NCBI GenBank assembly: GCA_028868855.1
Contig: JAGWTR010000007.1
Location: 124,001-188,000, forward strand
DNA from: Burkholderiales bacterium
Lineage (GTDB): Bacteria > Pseudomonadota > Gammaproteobacteria > Burkholderiales > Burkholderiaceae_C
Length of the DNA stretch: 64,000 nucleotides
Direction: 5' to 3'
This document shows, piece after piece, positions 37,646-46,168 of the stretch. The translations under genes and the position numbers were made by a program. The number at the start of each line of letters is the position of its first letter. Position 1 is the first letter of the stretch. The notes under the pieces were generated by a model. That model was not told the DNA's origin. It did not search any database and saw only the letters and a list, made by a program, of their open reading frames with translations.

Positions 37646-38598
37646 TTCCCGGCCGGGTTGCGCCGATGAATCGCACGACCAACTCATGCCCCATCGTCCT
37701 GGCATGTGACGAGGGTTACGCGATGCCTTTGGCCACCACCATGAGGTCGATCGTGGAGGCCAACGCCGGCCATTGGCCCACCCCCTTCTACGTCCTGTCT
37801 GACGGATTCCGCAAGAAAACGATGCAGCGGGTGATGGACTCGTTACCAGAAGGATCTGCATGTGTGGAATGGCTAACGGTGAGCCTTGAGCCCTTTCGCG
37901 GCATGGTGACCATCGCGCATATATCGGCGATGACCTATGCCAGATTCCTGCTCTCGGATCTCTTGCCGCCAACGGTGCACCGAGTGCTCTATCTGGATGC
38001 AGACCTGCTGGTTCTGGGTGATCTTGAGCCGCTCTGCAACACACCCCTGGACGAGTGCTGCATCGGGGCCGTAACCGATCACGGCCTGGACTCACTCGTG
38101 AAGCGGCGCGATTCGAAATGCGCGGGCATGCCGCAGGTTCGGGACTACTTCAACGCCGGTGTACTGCTGATCGATCTCGACCGCTGGCGAGAGGCCCGGA
38201 TCGGCGAGAAGGCGATGCAGTATCTGATTGAACATCCTCACACGCCGTTCTGCGATCAGGATGCGCTGAACGCCGTGCTTGATGGCGCATGGAAGCAGCT
38301 GGACTCAACGTGGAACTTCCAGCGGCATCTGCACACCCGCCTGCGGGAGCTGACCGCTGAAGATCGACCGAAGATCGTTCACTTCATCACCGCGGCCAAA
38401 CCGTGGAACCCCGAGATTCCGAACTTGAACGCCGCCTTTTACGACGCCTTCCGGCAGCGAACACGGTTCGCCAGAACACCCGGATCCAACGCGCGGGACG
38501 CCTTCAGGAAGCTGTGGTTTGTTCTCAAGCGTTTGCTCAAGCGCCAAGCGCTCGTGCAGACTGTCTGGGCCCATGCGCATCGCCGCAAGTGGCTTTGA
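37630..38598 (+). CDS. Family 8 glycosyltransferase
   Basis: A 322-residue retaining glycosyltransferase of the GT8 (LgtC/glycogenin) type. Features: PIVLACDEGYAMPLATTMRS, TYARFLLSDLLPPTVHRVLY with LDADLLVLGDLEPL (the DxD motif), YFNAGVLLIDLDRWRE and FCDQDALNAVLDGAW, ending with a KIVHFITAAKPW-type motif. Members typically transfer galactose or glucose. ATG 37630 overlaps the upstream gene by 16 bp and has a GAGG site; ATG 37666 is an alternative. Last gene of the operon. Confidence 0.82.
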   Translation: MDPRLIPGRVAPMNRTTNSCPIVLACDEGYAMPLATTMRSIVEANAGHWPTPFYVLSDGFRKKTMQRVMDSLPEGSACVEWLTVSLEPFRGMVTIAHISAMTYARFLLSDLLPPTVHRVLYLDADLLVLGDLEPLCNTPLDECCIGAVTDHGLDSLVKRRDSKCAGMPQVRDYFNAGVLLIDLDRWREARIGEKAMQYLIEHPHTPFCDQDALNAVLDGAWKQLDSTWNFQRHLHTRLRELTAEDRPKIVHFITAAKPWNPEIPNLNAAFYDAFRQRTRFARTPGSNARDAFRKLWFVLKRLLKRQALVQTVWAHAHRRKWL

Positions 38599-38669
38599 CG
38601 CCCTGACCACGGCTGCGCCGAATTCACCGATCAGCCGGTGACGTTGCGGCACTCTCTTTTTGCCTGCGT

Positions 38670-38718
38670 ATAAAAAGACGCGCCCGGCGACGAGATCGCA
38701 GTCTCGTCGCCGGGCGCG
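38670..38718 (-). terminator. Strong intrinsic terminator (17-bp perfect stem)
   Basis: Arms 38679-38695 and 38702-38718 are perfect 17-bp complements with a six-base loop. On the minus strand the stem is followed by TCTTTTTATA, giving a classic terminator for the beta-helix gene just upstream on that strand. There is no T-tract on the + side, but the stem may still impede + strand transcripts from the polymer operon. Confidence 0.85.
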
Positions 38719-38739
38719 GATCACCCGAGGTATCGCGGA

Positions 38740-40092
38740 TTACAGGACGCTCAGCCCAACGGGCGCCGACAGCAGCATGCCGCCATCGAATTCGAACGCA
38801 CCGCGGTCGGCGTTTCCATCAGCCCCGCGAAGCTTGCCCAGAGGATCCTGATTGAACGGAGCCGACACAGGCGCACCCGCAGCCGTGGCCGCCTTCAGCC
38901 TGAAGTCCAGGCCGGTGTAGTTGACGAACGGATCACCACTCGCGGCACTCGTCCCGTTGGATTCCGAGTGGGTGCCGCCGGAATTGATGAAGTGGTTGTT
39001 GTCATGCGCGCCGAACTTGGCGAAATTCGGGCTGGCGCTGTTGTAGAAGAGATTGTTGTACGCCACGTTTCCGGAGTAGACGTTCGGGAAGGTGCTCAGG
39101 CTTTCCTGATCAACGTTGATGAACGTGTTGTTGTAGACGGATGCATTGCGGAACTGCTCGCCACCACCGCCTGTCCAGCCCCCGATGACCCCGTTGGCTT
39201 GCTCCCAAGTCGCACCAGCCGGCTTGTAGAAAACATTGCCGTACACATTGAGCTTGGCCGCGTTGTTGGTCGAGTTGTCCCACATGATCCCGCCGGTACT
39301 CTTGATATCGGTGATCAGGTTGTCGCGGAACGTCACGTCACCAACGCTACCCGCGAAACCCCAGATGCTGGCCACTTCCGAGTGAACGGCACCGGAGCCA
39401 AAGTAGGACTGAACCCATCCGTGCTCCACCACCAGGTTCTTGGGGCTGATGAAGAAGGGACAACGGCCGATGCCCGCCATGTGGAAGTACGACAAGGTCA
39501 CGTTGGACGAACCATAGATGGCCACGCCGTCGTTGGAGATGGAGCCGCCAGAGTTGCTGACGCTGCCCTTGCCTTGCAAATCCACGTGGCGGATCGTGAT
39601 GTTGTCGGACGTGCCGCTCTGACCAATCTTGATGACCGCGTTGCTGTCGCCCGTCTCGGTGATCTTGAAGCCGAAGCCGCCATTCCAGCCGTTCGCCGCG
39701 CCACCGCCGGTCTGACCGTCGATCACCCAGTACGAAGAGCCGAAGACGAAAGCGCTGGTGAAGCTCGCCTGAGCGGTGCCATAGGCATCGCTCCATCCGG
39801 TATTGGTGCCGTGGTCCGCGACCGTCGACTTCTTGATGGTGATCGGCGTCGATCCGCTCACCGCGGTGTTGAAGGTGCGCCCGGCGTAGGTGCCACCCGC
39901 AACGTAGTACGTGTCGCCACGTACCAGCGTGGACGGAAGAGCTGCATAGGCGTTGGTCCAGTCGGCGCCAGTCTGCGTACCGGTGGCGCCCGCTCTCACG
40001 TAGTGATTGGCGGCTTGCGCGTCCATCGCGCACAGCGCGCTCAGCACCAGAAGGGCTGGCGCGGCAAGCTTGAGCTTCATGCCGCTGCGCAT
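38740..40092 (-). CDS. Secreted right-handed beta-helix protein
   Basis: About 450 residues. A signal peptide (MKLKLAAPALLVLSALCAMD, cleavage after AQA) precedes a mature protein starting ANHYVRAGATGTQTGADWTN, the usual entry to pectate-lyase-like parallel beta-helices. Many short helix rungs follow, such as NVTLSYFHMAGIG, DVTFRDNLITDIKS and LNVYGNVFYK. Such proteins bind or cleave polysaccharide; no catalytic residues could be assigned. Start choice is uncertain: 40092 has AAGGG at good spacing, while 40080 and 40197 are possible. Position directly beside the EPS operon suggests a polymer-related role. Confidence 0.75.
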   Translation of the reverse strand: MRSGMKLKLAAPALLVLSALCAMDAQAANHYVRAGATGTQTGADWTNAYAALPSTLVRGDTYYVAGGTYAGRTFNTAVSGSTPITIKKSTVADHGTNTGWSDAYGTAQASFTSAFVFGSSYWVIDGQTGGGAANGWNGGFGFKITETGDSNAVIKIGQSGTSDNITIRHVDLQGKGSVSNSGGSISNDGVAIYGSSNVTLSYFHMAGIGRCPFFISPKNLVVEHGWVQSYFGSGAVHSEVASIWGFAGSVGDVTFRDNLITDIKSTGGIMWDNSTNNAAKLNVYGNVFYKPAGATWEQANGVIGGWTGGGGEQFRNASVYNNTFINVDQESLSTFPNVYSGNVAYNNLFYNSASPNFAKFGAHDNNHFINSGGTHSESNGTSAASGDPFVNYTGLDFRLKAATAAGAPVSAPFNQDPLGKLRGADGNADRGAFEFDGGMLLSAPVGLSVL

Positions 40093-40208
40093 CGGGCCCT
40101 TGCGGCCGTTGGATTCTCTTGATCCAGAAAGTACTGATTTGGTCATCATGGGACGGGAACTTTCGACTGTTTGTGCGGAGGAATCAATGGATTTCATAGG
40201 TGGGCCTC

Positions 40209-41240
40209 TCACTGGACGCGCTTGGACACTTCGTTTGAATAGGTGCTTTCGTTACCGTAAGCATCGACAGCGGTCACAGAGAAGTAGTACGTCGTACCCG
40301 ACGAGAGACCAGTCACCGTGTAGCTGGTGTTCAGGCCAGGGTTGAGACCGGCACCAGGCGGTTGGGCATACGTGTGCGATGCCGTGCCGAAGTAGACACG
40401 ATAGCTGCTGGGGATCCCCGTGGTCGGAGCTGACCAGTTCAACACAGCAGCGGCCGTCGGTGCAGGTGCAGGTGCAGGTGCAGGTGCAGGTGCGGGTGCG
40501 GGTGCGGGTGCAGGTGCAGGTGCAGGTGCAGGTGCAGGTGCCGGTGCCGGTGCTGGTGCTGGTGCTGGTGCTGGTGCAGGTGCAGTTGCAGGTGCAGATG
40601 CGAGTGCCGCCCCCGTCAAATAGGCCGACATCGGCGAACTCGCCCACGTTCCGCCAACCACAAAGGTCGCCGGCATTGAGGTCAGATTACCCTGACTGGT
40701 CGAGACCGCGGTGCCACCACCCAATGTGGAGCGGAACCCAATGACGCCAGCGCCCGGCGGGGTCAAGACGGCGATCCAATAACGGGTACCGGCCGTGACG
40801 TTGACCGATGCGAGGTTGAAGGCATTCCATGCGCCCGACTTTGGACCATTGAGCGTTGCGCTGGCCAGAAGCTGACCAGGGTTGCCGCCCGCATCGGCAT
40901 AGACGCCGGCGATCACCGTGGTCGCCGTGCTAGTGGCATCGAGATAGACATTGAGCACGTTCGCTGTACCGGTCGCCTGAGCGGTATAAACGAAGGCCTC
41001 GGCCATCCCGGATTGGTCGGTATCGACCACCGCCTGGATGGCGTTGGTGCCAAGCAGCGTCGTCACAGCCGCCGGGGCCGGGGCCGGGGCCGTGGCCGTG
41101 CCCTGTGCCGTGGCAGTGGGCGGCACGGCAGGAGTGGTGCCACCGCTGGTCCCACCACCACCGCATGCGGTGACCAGGAAGGCACTGGAGATCAAGGAAG
41201 CGAATAGAGCTTTCCGGTATTGCTGAAAATCAGACTGCAT
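40209..41240 (-). CDS. Lipoprotein with Ala-Pro repeat linker and fibronectin type III domain
   Basis: A 343-residue predicted lipoprotein. The signal peptide ends with LVTAC at about residue 25, followed by a Gly-rich tether. Residues about 60-215 form a beta-rich domain of unknown type (AEAFVYTAQATGTANVLNVY and so on). Residues about 217-265 are a perfect (Ala-Pro)n linker encoded by a hexanucleotide tandem repeat. The C-terminal 80 residues are a fibronectin type III domain (VLNWSAPTTGIPSSYRVYFG). The build suggests a surface adhesin or polysaccharide-binding protein. It precedes the beta-helix gene on the same strand. Confidence 0.75.
   Translation of the reverse strand: MQSDFQQYRKALFASLISSAFLVTACGGGGTSGGTTPAVPPTATAQGTATAPAPAPAAVTTLLGTNAIQAVVDTDQSGMAEAFVYTAQATGTANVLNVYLDATSTATTVIAGVYADAGGNPGQLLASATLNGPKSGAWNAFNLASVNVTAGTRYWIAVLTPPGAGVIGFRSTLGGGTAVSTSQGNLTSMPATFVVGGTWASSPMSAYLTGAALASAPATAPAPAPAPAPAPAPAPAPAPAPAPAPAPAPAPAPAPAPAPAPTAAAVLNWSAPTTGIPSSYRVYFGTASHTYAQPPGAGLNPGLNTSYTVTGLSSGTTYYFSVTAVDAYGNESTYSNEVSKRVQ
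40459..40604 (-). repeat. Hexanucleotide tandem repeat encoding Ala-Pro linker
   Basis: About 24 tandem copies of a GGTGCA-type hexamer (variants GGTGCG, GGTGCC, GGTGCT) on the + strand, read on the minus strand as alternating Ala and Pro codons. Six-base units keep the frame, so copy-number change would lengthen or shorten the linker without disrupting the protein. Confidence 0.9.
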
Positions 41241-41720
41241 ATAAACATCTACCAAAAAATACAAGTGGACTTCCACCGTCAAGCCAAGAGCAGCGTCAAC
41301 CGTGGCGTGATGCAGTGCTTCCAGCGAGGAATCCGAACGGGTCGGCACGAGCTCTTAACAGGGCTTCGCCTTGGGCACTGTTCCTGACGAACATCCTCCG
41401 AAGACGTCAAGGACCGGTTTTGCACCAGCTACAGTTCGCATTAACCCATTGCTGGACGCCGCGCCTGATACAAGCTGTAATCACTTGGCCGTGTGGAGCG
41501 GGCGTCGTGAGCAGTGCAACTGGGGCGCAGATCGCCCTCTTTTCGCGGCACTCGTTTTCCATATGTGGTCATCTCCGGGGCGAAGGCTTGTTACCCAACC
41601 ACGACAGGCGCCCTCAAAAACACCAACACACCTCAACTTAGGGGTTTACATAGCTGTAGTTTTGTGACATGGCACTTACAAACCGACCCGTGAGCTGGGC
41701 CGTCAACCGGGAGCGTTGCA
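41241..41720. other. Gene-free intergenic region
   Basis: 480 bp between the start of the lipoprotein gene (minus) and the start of the FAD oxidase gene (plus). It should hold both divergent promoters. I see no convincing gene, RNA, repeat or terminator. Open frames here lack ribosome binding sites and family resemblance. Confidence 0.5.
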
Positions 41721-42836
41721 ATGCATGAGGTGGATGTCGCGGTCGTGGGCGCCGGCGTGGTCGGCTTGGCCATCGCTCGCGAGATGGCACAGCGAGGCCT
41801 GGAGACGCTGGTGCTGGAAAGCCAGCAGGCCATCGGCACCGGCGCCAGCTCACGCAACAGCGAGGTGATCCACGCGGGCCTGTATTACCCCGAGGGCTCA
41901 CTGAAGGCACGACTGTGCGTGCAAGGCAAGCAGCGGCTCTATGAGTTTTGCGAGTCGCATGGCGTCGCTCACCAGCGATGCGGGAAACTGCTCGTCGCCA
42001 CCGACGACGAGCAACTGCCTGCGCTGGATCAACTGATGACCCGAGCAGCCACCAATGGCGTGCACGATCTGCAGTGGCTGAGCGCCACACAGGCCATGGC
42101 ACTCGAGCCGCAATTGGCATGCACAGGCGCCATCGTGTCACCATCCACGGGCATCATCGACAGCCACGGCCTGATGCTGGCGCTCCAAGGCGATCTTCAG
42201 CGCGCCGGGGGTGTCGTGGCCCTGTCATCGCCCGTGCACCGCATCTCATGTGGCGCGGGCGGGCATGTCTTGCATGTCGGCGGACAGGATCCGACAACAC
42301 TCGCAGCAGGCATCGTCGTCAACGCGGCCGGCCTGTGGGCGCCCTTGTTGGCGCAGCACACCGAAGGGCTGAACCCAGCGCTCGTGCCGCGCGCCCGTTT
42401 CTGCAAAGGCAGCTACTACGCGCTGGCCGGCCGGACGCCCTTCTCTCGCCTCATCTATCCCCTGCCTCAAGACGCATGGCTGGGCGTGCATCTCACGCTC
42501 GATCTGGGTGGACAGGCCCGTTTCGGCCCCGACGTGCAATGGCTACCCGACGCACAAGCCGAGCCGCTCGACTATGCGGTAGAGCCATCGCGGGCCAACG
42601 TCTTTTATGCCGCAGTGCGACGCTACTGGCCAGGCCTTCCCGATGGGGCATTGCTGCCCGCCTACAGCGGCATTCGCCCCAAGATTCACGCCTGCGATGA
42701 ACCGGCCCCAGACTTCCTCATACAAGGGCCGCAGGATCATGGCATCGAGGGTCTGGTGAACCTCTTCGGCATTGAATCGCCGGGCTTGACTTCGTGTCTT
42801 GCGCTGGCTGACGAGGTGGCCGACAGGCTGGCTTGA
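41721..42836 (+). CDS. LhgO/L2HGDH-like FAD-dependent oxidase
   Basis: A 371-residue member of the DAO flavoprotein family. It has the N-terminal dinucleotide motif [20 protein letters not shown], the group-specific [22 protein letters not shown], and a C-terminal [20 protein letters not shown]. This is the pattern of L-2-hydroxyglutarate dehydrogenase/oxidase. It would oxidise L-2-hydroxyglutarate or a related 2-hydroxy acid. ATG 41721 is preceded by GGGAG. It is the last chromosomal gene before the left attachment repeat. Confidence 0.83.
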   Translation: MHEVDVAVVGAGVVGLAIAREMAQRGLETLVLESQQAIGTGASSRNSEVIHAGLYYPEGSLKARLCVQGKQRLYEFCESHGVAHQRCGKLLVATDDEQLPALDQLMTRAATNGVHDLQWLSATQAMALEPQLACTGAIVSPSTGIIDSHGLMLALQGDLQRAGGVVALSSPVHRISCGAGGHVLHVGGQDPTTLAAGIVVNAAGLWAPLLAQHTEGLNPALVPRARFCKGSYYALAGRTPFSRLIYPLPQDAWLGVHLTLDLGGQARFGPDVQWLPDAQAEPLDYAVEPSRANVFYAAVRRYWPGLPDGALLPAYSGIRPKIHACDEPAPDFLIQGPQDHGIEGLVNLFGIESPGLTSCLALADEVADRLA

Positions 42837-42889
42837 GGCGCCCCTGCCGAAGCACAAATGCGGCGCGCTCTTGCTTTTGAAGGGAATTC

Positions 42890-42937
42890 CTGGTCGGGGT
42901 GAGAGGATTCGAACCTCCGGTCTCTACGTCCCGAACG
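42890..42937 (-). repeat. attL: 48-bp direct repeat of tRNA-Pro 3' end
   Basis: This 48-bp sequence is identical to 63436-63483, which is the 3' half of the intact tRNA-Pro gene including the encoded CCA. With one mismatch the identity extends leftward to 42882/63428. It stops exactly in the anticodon arm, after CCCGAACG on the + strand. This is the signature of tRNA-targeted integration by a tyrosine recombinase, whose gene begins about 100 bp inside. Confidence 0.92.
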
Positions 42938-42986
42938 CAACCGGACATTCAATGCCTGCTTATCCACTGGTTGATTTCCATGTTTT

Positions 42987-43008
42987 TTGCGACACTGGTG
43001 CGACAGTG
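42987..43008 (+). repeat. Element-internal 22-bp repeat, left copy (candidate integrase arm site)
   Basis: TTGCGACACTGGTGCGACAG plus TG is identical to 63334-63355. It contains GCGACA twice, 11 bp apart, and an inverted CACTG/CAGTG pair. It lies about 50 bp inside attL and immediately upstream of the integrase start. Confidence 0.75.
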
Positions 43009-43034
43009 ACAGGCAAAGAGACAGGAGCAACACA

Positions 43035-44141
43035 GTGGGAACAATCACAAAAAGAGGCGAACTGCAATGGCAGGCACGGGTTCGGCGCAATGGCTTTCCA
43101 CCTCAGGTCCGGACGTTCATGTATCGGGAGGATGCTGAGAAGTGGGTGCGAGGCCTTGAGCGTGAGATGGAAACAACCGGCTTCGTGGACCGAAAGGAGG
43201 CCGAGGCCAACACCCTTGCCAAGATTTTGCAGCGTTACAAGCAGGAAGTGACGCCCCGCAAAAAATCGGCCGAGATCGAAGCGGTGAAGATCGACGTGAT
43301 CCTGCGCGATGCAGCTCTGGTGAGTCTGAAGATGACCGCCATCACCAGCAAGGCCGTGGCGGCGTGGCGTGACCGTCGCCTGGCTGTGGTGTCGGGCGCC
43401 ACCGTCAATCGTGAAATTGACGTGATCTCCACGGTGCTGAACCACGCTCGCCGCGAATGGGGCATCTATGTTGACAACCCCATTCCGTACGTGAAGCGAC
43501 CAGAGAAGGCCAAGGCCAGAGATCGACGCTTTTCGCCAGACGAGGAGCGGTACCTGCTGAGCTACCTGGAAAGCGGAGAGCGCCGCACGGACGGAACTTT
43601 CACCAAAGGAACGCGTAATCCATGGCTTGCTCCCTTGTTGCGACTGGCTCTAGAAACCGCAATGCGCCGAGGTGAGCTATTGGCATTGCGGTGGGAGTTG
43701 GTCGATCTGGACAAGCAGACGGCACACTTGCCGGACACCAAGAACGGCGATGCCCGTACGGTGCCGTTGTCCACGCGCGCCGTTGCGATCCTAAAGTCTT
43801 TGCCTTATGAGCTTGAAGACGAGCACAGCAGCGAAGATGACCCACGCGTGGGCCCTGTGTTCGGCACCACGGCCATGGCCCTGCGCAAGGGCTTCACCCG
43901 CGCGGTCGAGCGCGCACGAGAACAGTACTTGGCGGACTGCAAGACTCAAAAGAAGAGGCCTGTGCCTGGGTTCTTGGAAGATGTCCACTTCCATGACAGC
44001 CGCCATGAAGCGGCGTCAAGACTGGCCGACAAACTGTCGAACATGCTGGAGTTGTCGGCCGTGACGGGGCACAAGGACCTGCGAATGCTGAAGCGGTACT
44101 ACCACCCAAGGGCAGAAGATTTGGCAAAAAAACTAGGTTGA
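43035..44141 (+). CDS. Tyrosine site-specific integrase of the element
   Basis: A 368-residue phage-type integrase. GTG 43035 is chosen because AGGAG lies 8 bp upstream and the frame upstream crosses the arm-site repeat. The N-terminus (GTITKRGELQWQARVRRNG) is the arm-binding domain. The catalytic domain has all key residues: Arg in TAMRRGELLALRW, HxxR in HFHDSRHEAASRL, His in VTGHKDLRMLKRYYHP and the nucleophilic Tyr in the same motif. It should catalyse integration into and excision from tRNA-Pro. It sits at the end distal to the intact tRNA. Confidence 0.9.
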   Translation: MGTITKRGELQWQARVRRNGFPPQVRTFMYREDAEKWVRGLEREMETTGFVDRKEAEANTLAKILQRYKQEVTPRKKSAEIEAVKIDVILRDAALVSLKMTAITSKAVAAWRDRRLAVVSGATVNREIDVISTVLNHARREWGIYVDNPIPYVKRPEKAKARDRRFSPDEERYLLSYLESGERRTDGTFTKGTRNPWLAPLLRLALETAMRRGELLALRWELVDLDKQTAHLPDTKNGDARTVPLSTRAVAILKSLPYELEDEHSSEDDPRVGPVFGTTAMALRKGFTRAVERAREQYLADCKTQKKRPVPGFLEDVHFHDSRHEAASRLADKLSNMLELSAVTGHKDLRMLKRYYHPRAEDLAKKLG

Positions 44142-44196
44142 CGTGGCCTGCACGTTTCCCAGTTTCTCAAATCCCATTCAGCTCGACTTGAACTGC

Positions 44197-44451
44197 CTAT
44201 GCCGCCGTCGCTTGGTAGCGCACCTCGACACGACCACACATTTCCGCCAGCGACAACTCCAAGGCCACCGCCAGCCGATGCAGCACGCTGATGGTGGGCT
44301 GCTTGCGCCCGCTCTCGATCAGCGTGATGTAAGGCCGATCCAACTCGCAGCGCCCCGCCAGGTCTTCCTGCGACAAGCCGAGTTCTAACCTGCGCACCTT
44401 GATCTCCACCCCCAAGGCTTCGATCAACGGTTGGTTTCGACTCGGTCTCAT
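44197..44451 (-). CDS. XRE-family helix-turn-helix regulator
   Basis: An 84-residue Cro/C1-type protein. The HTH spans about residues 14-68: IKVRRLELGLSQEDLAGRCE, then LDRPYITLIESGRKQPTISV with LHRLAVALELSL. There is no additional domain, so it is probably a simple repressor. It lies between the integrase and a divergent lipoprotein gene; a perfect palindrome in the divergent spacer is a candidate operator. Confidence 0.88.
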   Translation of the reverse strand: MRPSRNQPLIEALGVEIKVRRLELGLSQEDLAGRCELDRPYITLIESGRKQPTISVLHRLAVALELSLAEMCGRVEVRYQATAA

Positions 44452-44483
44452 GGACAGCGAGTCTTTCGAATATGTACACTATT

Positions 44484-44493
44484 GACACGTGTC
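44484..44493. promoter_or_regulatory. Palindrome GACACGTGTC in the divergent spacer
   Basis: A 10-bp perfect palindrome lies midway between the XRE regulator start (44451) and the lipoprotein start (44525), overlapping a TTGACA-like hexamer at 44483-44488. It is the best candidate for the XRE operator. Binding is inferred from position only. Confidence 0.4.
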
Positions 44494-44524
44494 TATAGAT
44501 AACATTCGAGAGGAAAGCAAGATC

Positions 44525-45616
44525 ATGGAAGGTCAGCGACGACTCAACACCACGGGCAGCGTGAAGTCGCGCTGCCATCACAAGGCTTCCAGCCTGCGCC
44601 TGATGACATCCATCGGTGTACTTTCTCTGATGCAGGCCCTATCAGGGTGTGTCACCACACAAGCGCAACCCGACGGATCAACCAAGGTGCGACTGTCAGT
44701 GGGTACCTCAACAAAGCCTGCTCAGGCTGCTGCACCAGACAACTTCGAGCGCCAAGATAGGGCAGCCTTGCCGAGTGTCCGCACGACGCCTCTGGCCGGT
44801 GTCTTCAGCAAGCATCCCTACGACGGCACGAATAAGACTCACTTTCCGCGTGTGGCCGTCACGGTGACCGACTGGGCCCGGAACGACTGTTGGTCGGCGA
44901 CCGCCACGATCTGGTGGAGCATGAGCAAGTCAGAAGCGGTACCCTCCTTCTCAGTTTGCTGGGGGCAATCGCTCGGTTACGCGGTCAACAACGCAGCCAA
45001 CTTGCAGCTGTTCATGCAACAGACCGCCATTGAACACAGCGGCAACGTGCGCACCTCCGGGCCCAAACCGCCGATGCTGGCCATTCCCGACAGACAACCG
45101 ATCAGCGAGAGGCAACAACTTGCCTTCCAGGGCTTCATTCAGCAACTGGTGCGCGACACCGGCTGGCAACCTGGCGCGCCGACGAATCTGTGGCTGGTCG
45201 GGTATGGCGCCAGCGCAACTGTGCAGCCATTGGGCAGCAAGGCCAAGATCCAGCTCGAACAGGCGCTGTCTTGCGCCTCTATCACCCAACGCTTTGATCA
45301 AGCCGAGGCGGCACTCAGGCTATCGGGATGGAGCCCAGACCAAGGCATCACGCCAGTGACCTTAGCCGAACCACTCAGGATTCATGGGCTCACCGTGCGA
45401 AAGGTTGCCGTCTCTCGTGATGGTGGTGAGCACGTTTATCGCAGCTTCATGCCGGGTGTCAGTTGGCAGGAGGTGGTGAAAGCAGCCGCTTTGAAGTTAG
45501 GCAAGGACGGCAAAACCTATGGCCGCTTGACCAAGGTCGGTGTGCTCTCCGCTGACATGGAGGGCGGCGATCCTACGCTGACCTGCACCGTCAACACCGA
45601 AGGAGCGGAGGGGTGA
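44525..45616 (+). CDS. Hypothetical lipoprotein
   Basis: A 363-residue protein with a long basic N-terminus, a hydrophobic segment (LMTSIGVLSLMQALSGC) and a lipobox LSGC, so it is likely lipidated and envelope-bound. The mature part contains DCWSATATIWWSMSKSEAV, several cysteines and no recognised domain. ATG 44525 follows AGGAAAG; an internal ATG at 44603 would give a more standard signal peptide. It probably forms an operon with the overlapping zinc-ribbon protein gene. No family recognised. Confidence 0.6.
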   Translation: MEGQRRLNTTGSVKSRCHHKASSLRLMTSIGVLSLMQALSGCVTTQAQPDGSTKVRLSVGTSTKPAQAAAPDNFERQDRAALPSVRTTPLAGVFSKHPYDGTNKTHFPRVAVTVTDWARNDCWSATATIWWSMSKSEAVPSFSVCWGQSLGYAVNNAANLQLFMQQTAIEHSGNVRTSGPKPPMLAIPDRQPISERQQLAFQGFIQQLVRDTGWQPGAPTNLWLVGYGASATVQPLGSKAKIQLEQALSCASITQRFDQAEAALRLSGWSPDQGITPVTLAEPLRIHGLTVRKVAVSRDGGEHVYRSFMPGVSWQEVVKAAALKLGKDGKTYGRLTKVGVLSADMEGGDPTLTCTVNTEGAEG

Positions 45617-45618
45617 AC

Positions 45619-46092
45619 ATGTCGATGCAATGCCCTCGTTGCGGCAGCCCCCACATTCAGCTGATGGCCGTGGTGCATGCCGATGGAACACAGCACTTTC
45701 AAGCCGAGCACATCGCCTTCACGTCGAATGGCCAGTTTGCGCAGGGAAGCAGCCACGGCTCGCAGGCCACGTTGCTTGCTCAGCATTGCGCACCACCCTC
45801 TCCGCCATCGCCTTTGCCTTTTGTGGTGAGCTATGGACTTGGCGGCGCGGTCACGTACCACGCATCGACGAGCTGTGACGTATTTGAGCGGAGCTGCAGG
45901 CTGGACATGTCAGCGGTCGCCATGCTTACCCACAACTGGAAAGAGGCGCTTGCTGGTTTGGGCCTGATCGCATTGGGTTGGCTGCTGATGAAGGCCTGGC
46001 ACATCCAGGCCAAAGACTACAGCGCCGCCAAAGATCAATGGCGCAAGACTTGGTTCTGCCATGGGTGCGGTCAGTCGCACCAACGCGGCTAG
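45619..46092 (+). CDS. Zinc-ribbon-like membrane protein, hypothetical
   Basis: A 157-residue protein. Two CxxC pairs, CPRCGSPH at the N-terminus and WFCHGCGQSH near the C-terminus, could form a single zinc ribbon. A transmembrane helix lies between them (LAGLGLIALGWLLMKAWH, residues about 116-133). The start is 3 bp after the preceding stop with GGAGGGG at ideal spacing, so the two genes are coupled. The function is unknown; the layout suggests a membrane protein whose two ends meet, or a dimer. Confidence 0.6.
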   Translation: MSMQCPRCGSPHIQLMAVVHADGTQHFQAEHIAFTSNGQFAQGSSHGSQATLLAQHCAPPSPPSPLPFVVSYGLGGAVTYHASTSCDVFERSCRLDMSAVAMLTHNWKEALAGLGLIALGWLLMKAWHIQAKDYSAAKDQWRKTWFCHGCGQSHQRG

Positions 46093-46102
46093 ATACCCGC
46101 TT

Positions 46103-46124
46103 GATTACGGTAATTACCGTAATC
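46103..46124. promoter_or_regulatory. 22-bp perfect palindrome between convergent genes
   Basis: The sequence GATTACGGTAA followed by its exact reverse complement forms a 22-bp palindrome, followed by two partial echoes (TCGTAATCACGG) to 46140. It lies between the convergent ends of the genes at 46092 and 46169. It has no T-tract and low GC content, so it looks like a protein-binding site rather than a terminator. Confidence 0.5.
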
Positions 46125-46168
46125 ATCGTAATCACGGTAGTCAGCTTCGCGCCACGTTGCGCTGGACA

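Noticed and set aside
40459-40604. CRISPR-like repeat array
   Set aside because: The units are contiguous six-base repeats with no spacers and are translated as Ala-Pro within a lipoprotein.
42890-42965. A second functional tRNA-Pro gene
   Set aside because: Only the 3' half matches tRNA. The sequence after 42937 cannot form the D arm or acceptor pairing, so it is the att remnant.
44197-45616. Toxin-antitoxin pair (XRE regulator with neighbour)
   Set aside because: The neighbour is a large divergent lipoprotein, not a small co-directional toxin-type protein.
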